64,000 nucleotides of DNA, from assembly GCA_041394605.1 (NCBI GenBank), contig JAWKHX010000011.1:1-64000 (forward strand). Direction: 5' to 3'. Shown piece by piece: positions 63,814-64,000 of the stretch. Both the position numbers and the translations under genes were made by a program. Each line of letters begins with the position of its first letter. Position 1 is the stretch's first letter. The notes below the pieces were generated by a model. The model made no database searches. It worked only from the letters and a program-made list of their open reading frames with translations, and had not been told where the DNA came from. Source of the stretch: UBA668 sp041394605 (GTDB lineage Bacteria; Actinomycetota; Acidimicrobiia; Acidimicrobiales; Ilumatobacteraceae).

Positions 63814-64000
63814 GCACCTACCAGGTGAAGCTGCCCGACGTGGGAGAGGGCGTCGCCGAGGCGGAGCTGATCTCATGGCTCGTGCAGGTCGGCGACCGGG
63901 TGACGACGGACTCCCCCATCGCCGAGGTGATGACCGACAAGGCCACCGTCGAGGTCATCTCCCCGGTCGACGGGGTCGTCACGGCCATCGCCTGCGACCC
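63810..64000 (+). CDS. 2-oxoacid dehydrogenase E2 (lipoyl-domain) component, 3' end outside window
   Basis: Start of the dihydrolipoamide acyltransferase. The visible ~63 residues are the N-terminal lipoyl domain: VKLPDVGEGVAEAELISWLV, then the lipoylation site in VMTDKATVEVISP, followed by VDGVVTAIAC. The catalytic domain is beyond the window. ATG 63810 overlaps the E1 beta stop by four bases. Confidence 0.9.
   Translation, partial: MSTYQVKLPDVGEGVAEAELISWLVQVGDRVTTDSPIAEVMTDKATVEVISPVDGVVTAIACD

Overview
The window is 64 kb of very GC-rich, densely packed chromosomal DNA, most likely from an uncultured or little-studied actinobacterium. My best guess is the class Acidimicrobiia. This is an inference from gene content: an F420-type (Ddn-like) nitroreductase, a gpgS next to a degenerate folP2-like gene, several ECF sigma/anti-sigma pairs, many secreted SGNH, fasciclin and 'DVLGYL'-tailed proteins, actinobacterial MazEF, and pervasive leaderless promoters. 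No rRNA, CRISPR array, insertion sequence, prophage or integrase is visible. One tRNA gene, tRNA-Ala(CGC), is present.

Layout. 1-6331: acyl-CoA ligase, alpha/beta hydrolase, nitroreductase, two exported proteins, a Ddn-like oxidoreductase and a methylmalonyl-CoA mutase large subunit, which together suggest fatty-acid and propionyl-CoA metabolism. 6386-9800: a secreted protein, then an ECF sigma/membrane anti-sigma/lipoprotein operon and a RidA protein. 9997-16252: a membrane-anchored SGNH hydrolase and a complete BMP-type nucleoside ABC importer (lipoprotein, ATPase, two permeases). 16262-20548: CaiB-type CoA transferase, queF, a PhyH-family dioxygenase, adenosine deaminase and upp; importer, deaminase and phosphoribosyltransferase look like a nucleobase/nucleoside salvage block, extended by an adenosine kinase at 26-27 kb. 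20588-24365: a second ECF sigma factor with a META-domain membrane protein, and a secreted SGNH hydrolase. 24516-33670: phosphohexomutase, adenosine kinase, an SF1 helicase with a degenerate nuclease-like tail, an M1 aminopeptidase and a DUF808 membrane protein. 33691-34214: MazEF-type toxin-antitoxin pair. 34253-39626: GH114-like lipoprotein, fatty acyl-CoA ligase, ThrH, a beta-lactamase-fold hydrolase and a kynurenine-formamidase-like hydrolase. 39730-42361: fasciclin lipoprotein, a small membrane protein, an ECF sigma factor fused in frame to a zinc-finger anti-sigma domain, and a cytochrome c. 42442-51134: HrpA helicase, methyltransferase, MsrB, GpgS, DHPS-like protein, FolB-FolK fusion, enoyl-CoA hydratase. 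51174-53556: PRC-barrel protein, GAF-GGDEF diguanylate cyclase, small genes and the tRNA. 53617-58897: molybdenum cofactor genes moaC, moaA and moeA with interspersed exported and lipid-binding proteins. 58867-64000: DNA alkylation-repair protein, GalU, a cysteine-free FmdB relative, a SAF-domain protein, and the start of a branched-chain 2-oxoacid dehydrogenase operon (E1alpha, E1beta, start of E2).

Two window-wide properties stand out. First, at least a dozen reading frames are broken by one- or two-base losses, mostly in C/G runs, while protein similarity continues in another frame. This looks like systematic sequence error rather than gene decay, so the broken genes are annotated here as whole genes with marked frameshifts. 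Second, many genes have no Shine-Dalgarno sequence but carry a TANNNT box 6-8 bases before the start codon, the signature of leaderless transcripts; I used this to choose several starts. I did not find a clear new multi-gene system. The most original single loci are the sigma/anti-sigma fusion, the helicase with the decayed nuclease domain, the cysteine-less FmdB protein and a palindromic repeat present twice, once inside a lipoprotein signal sequence.
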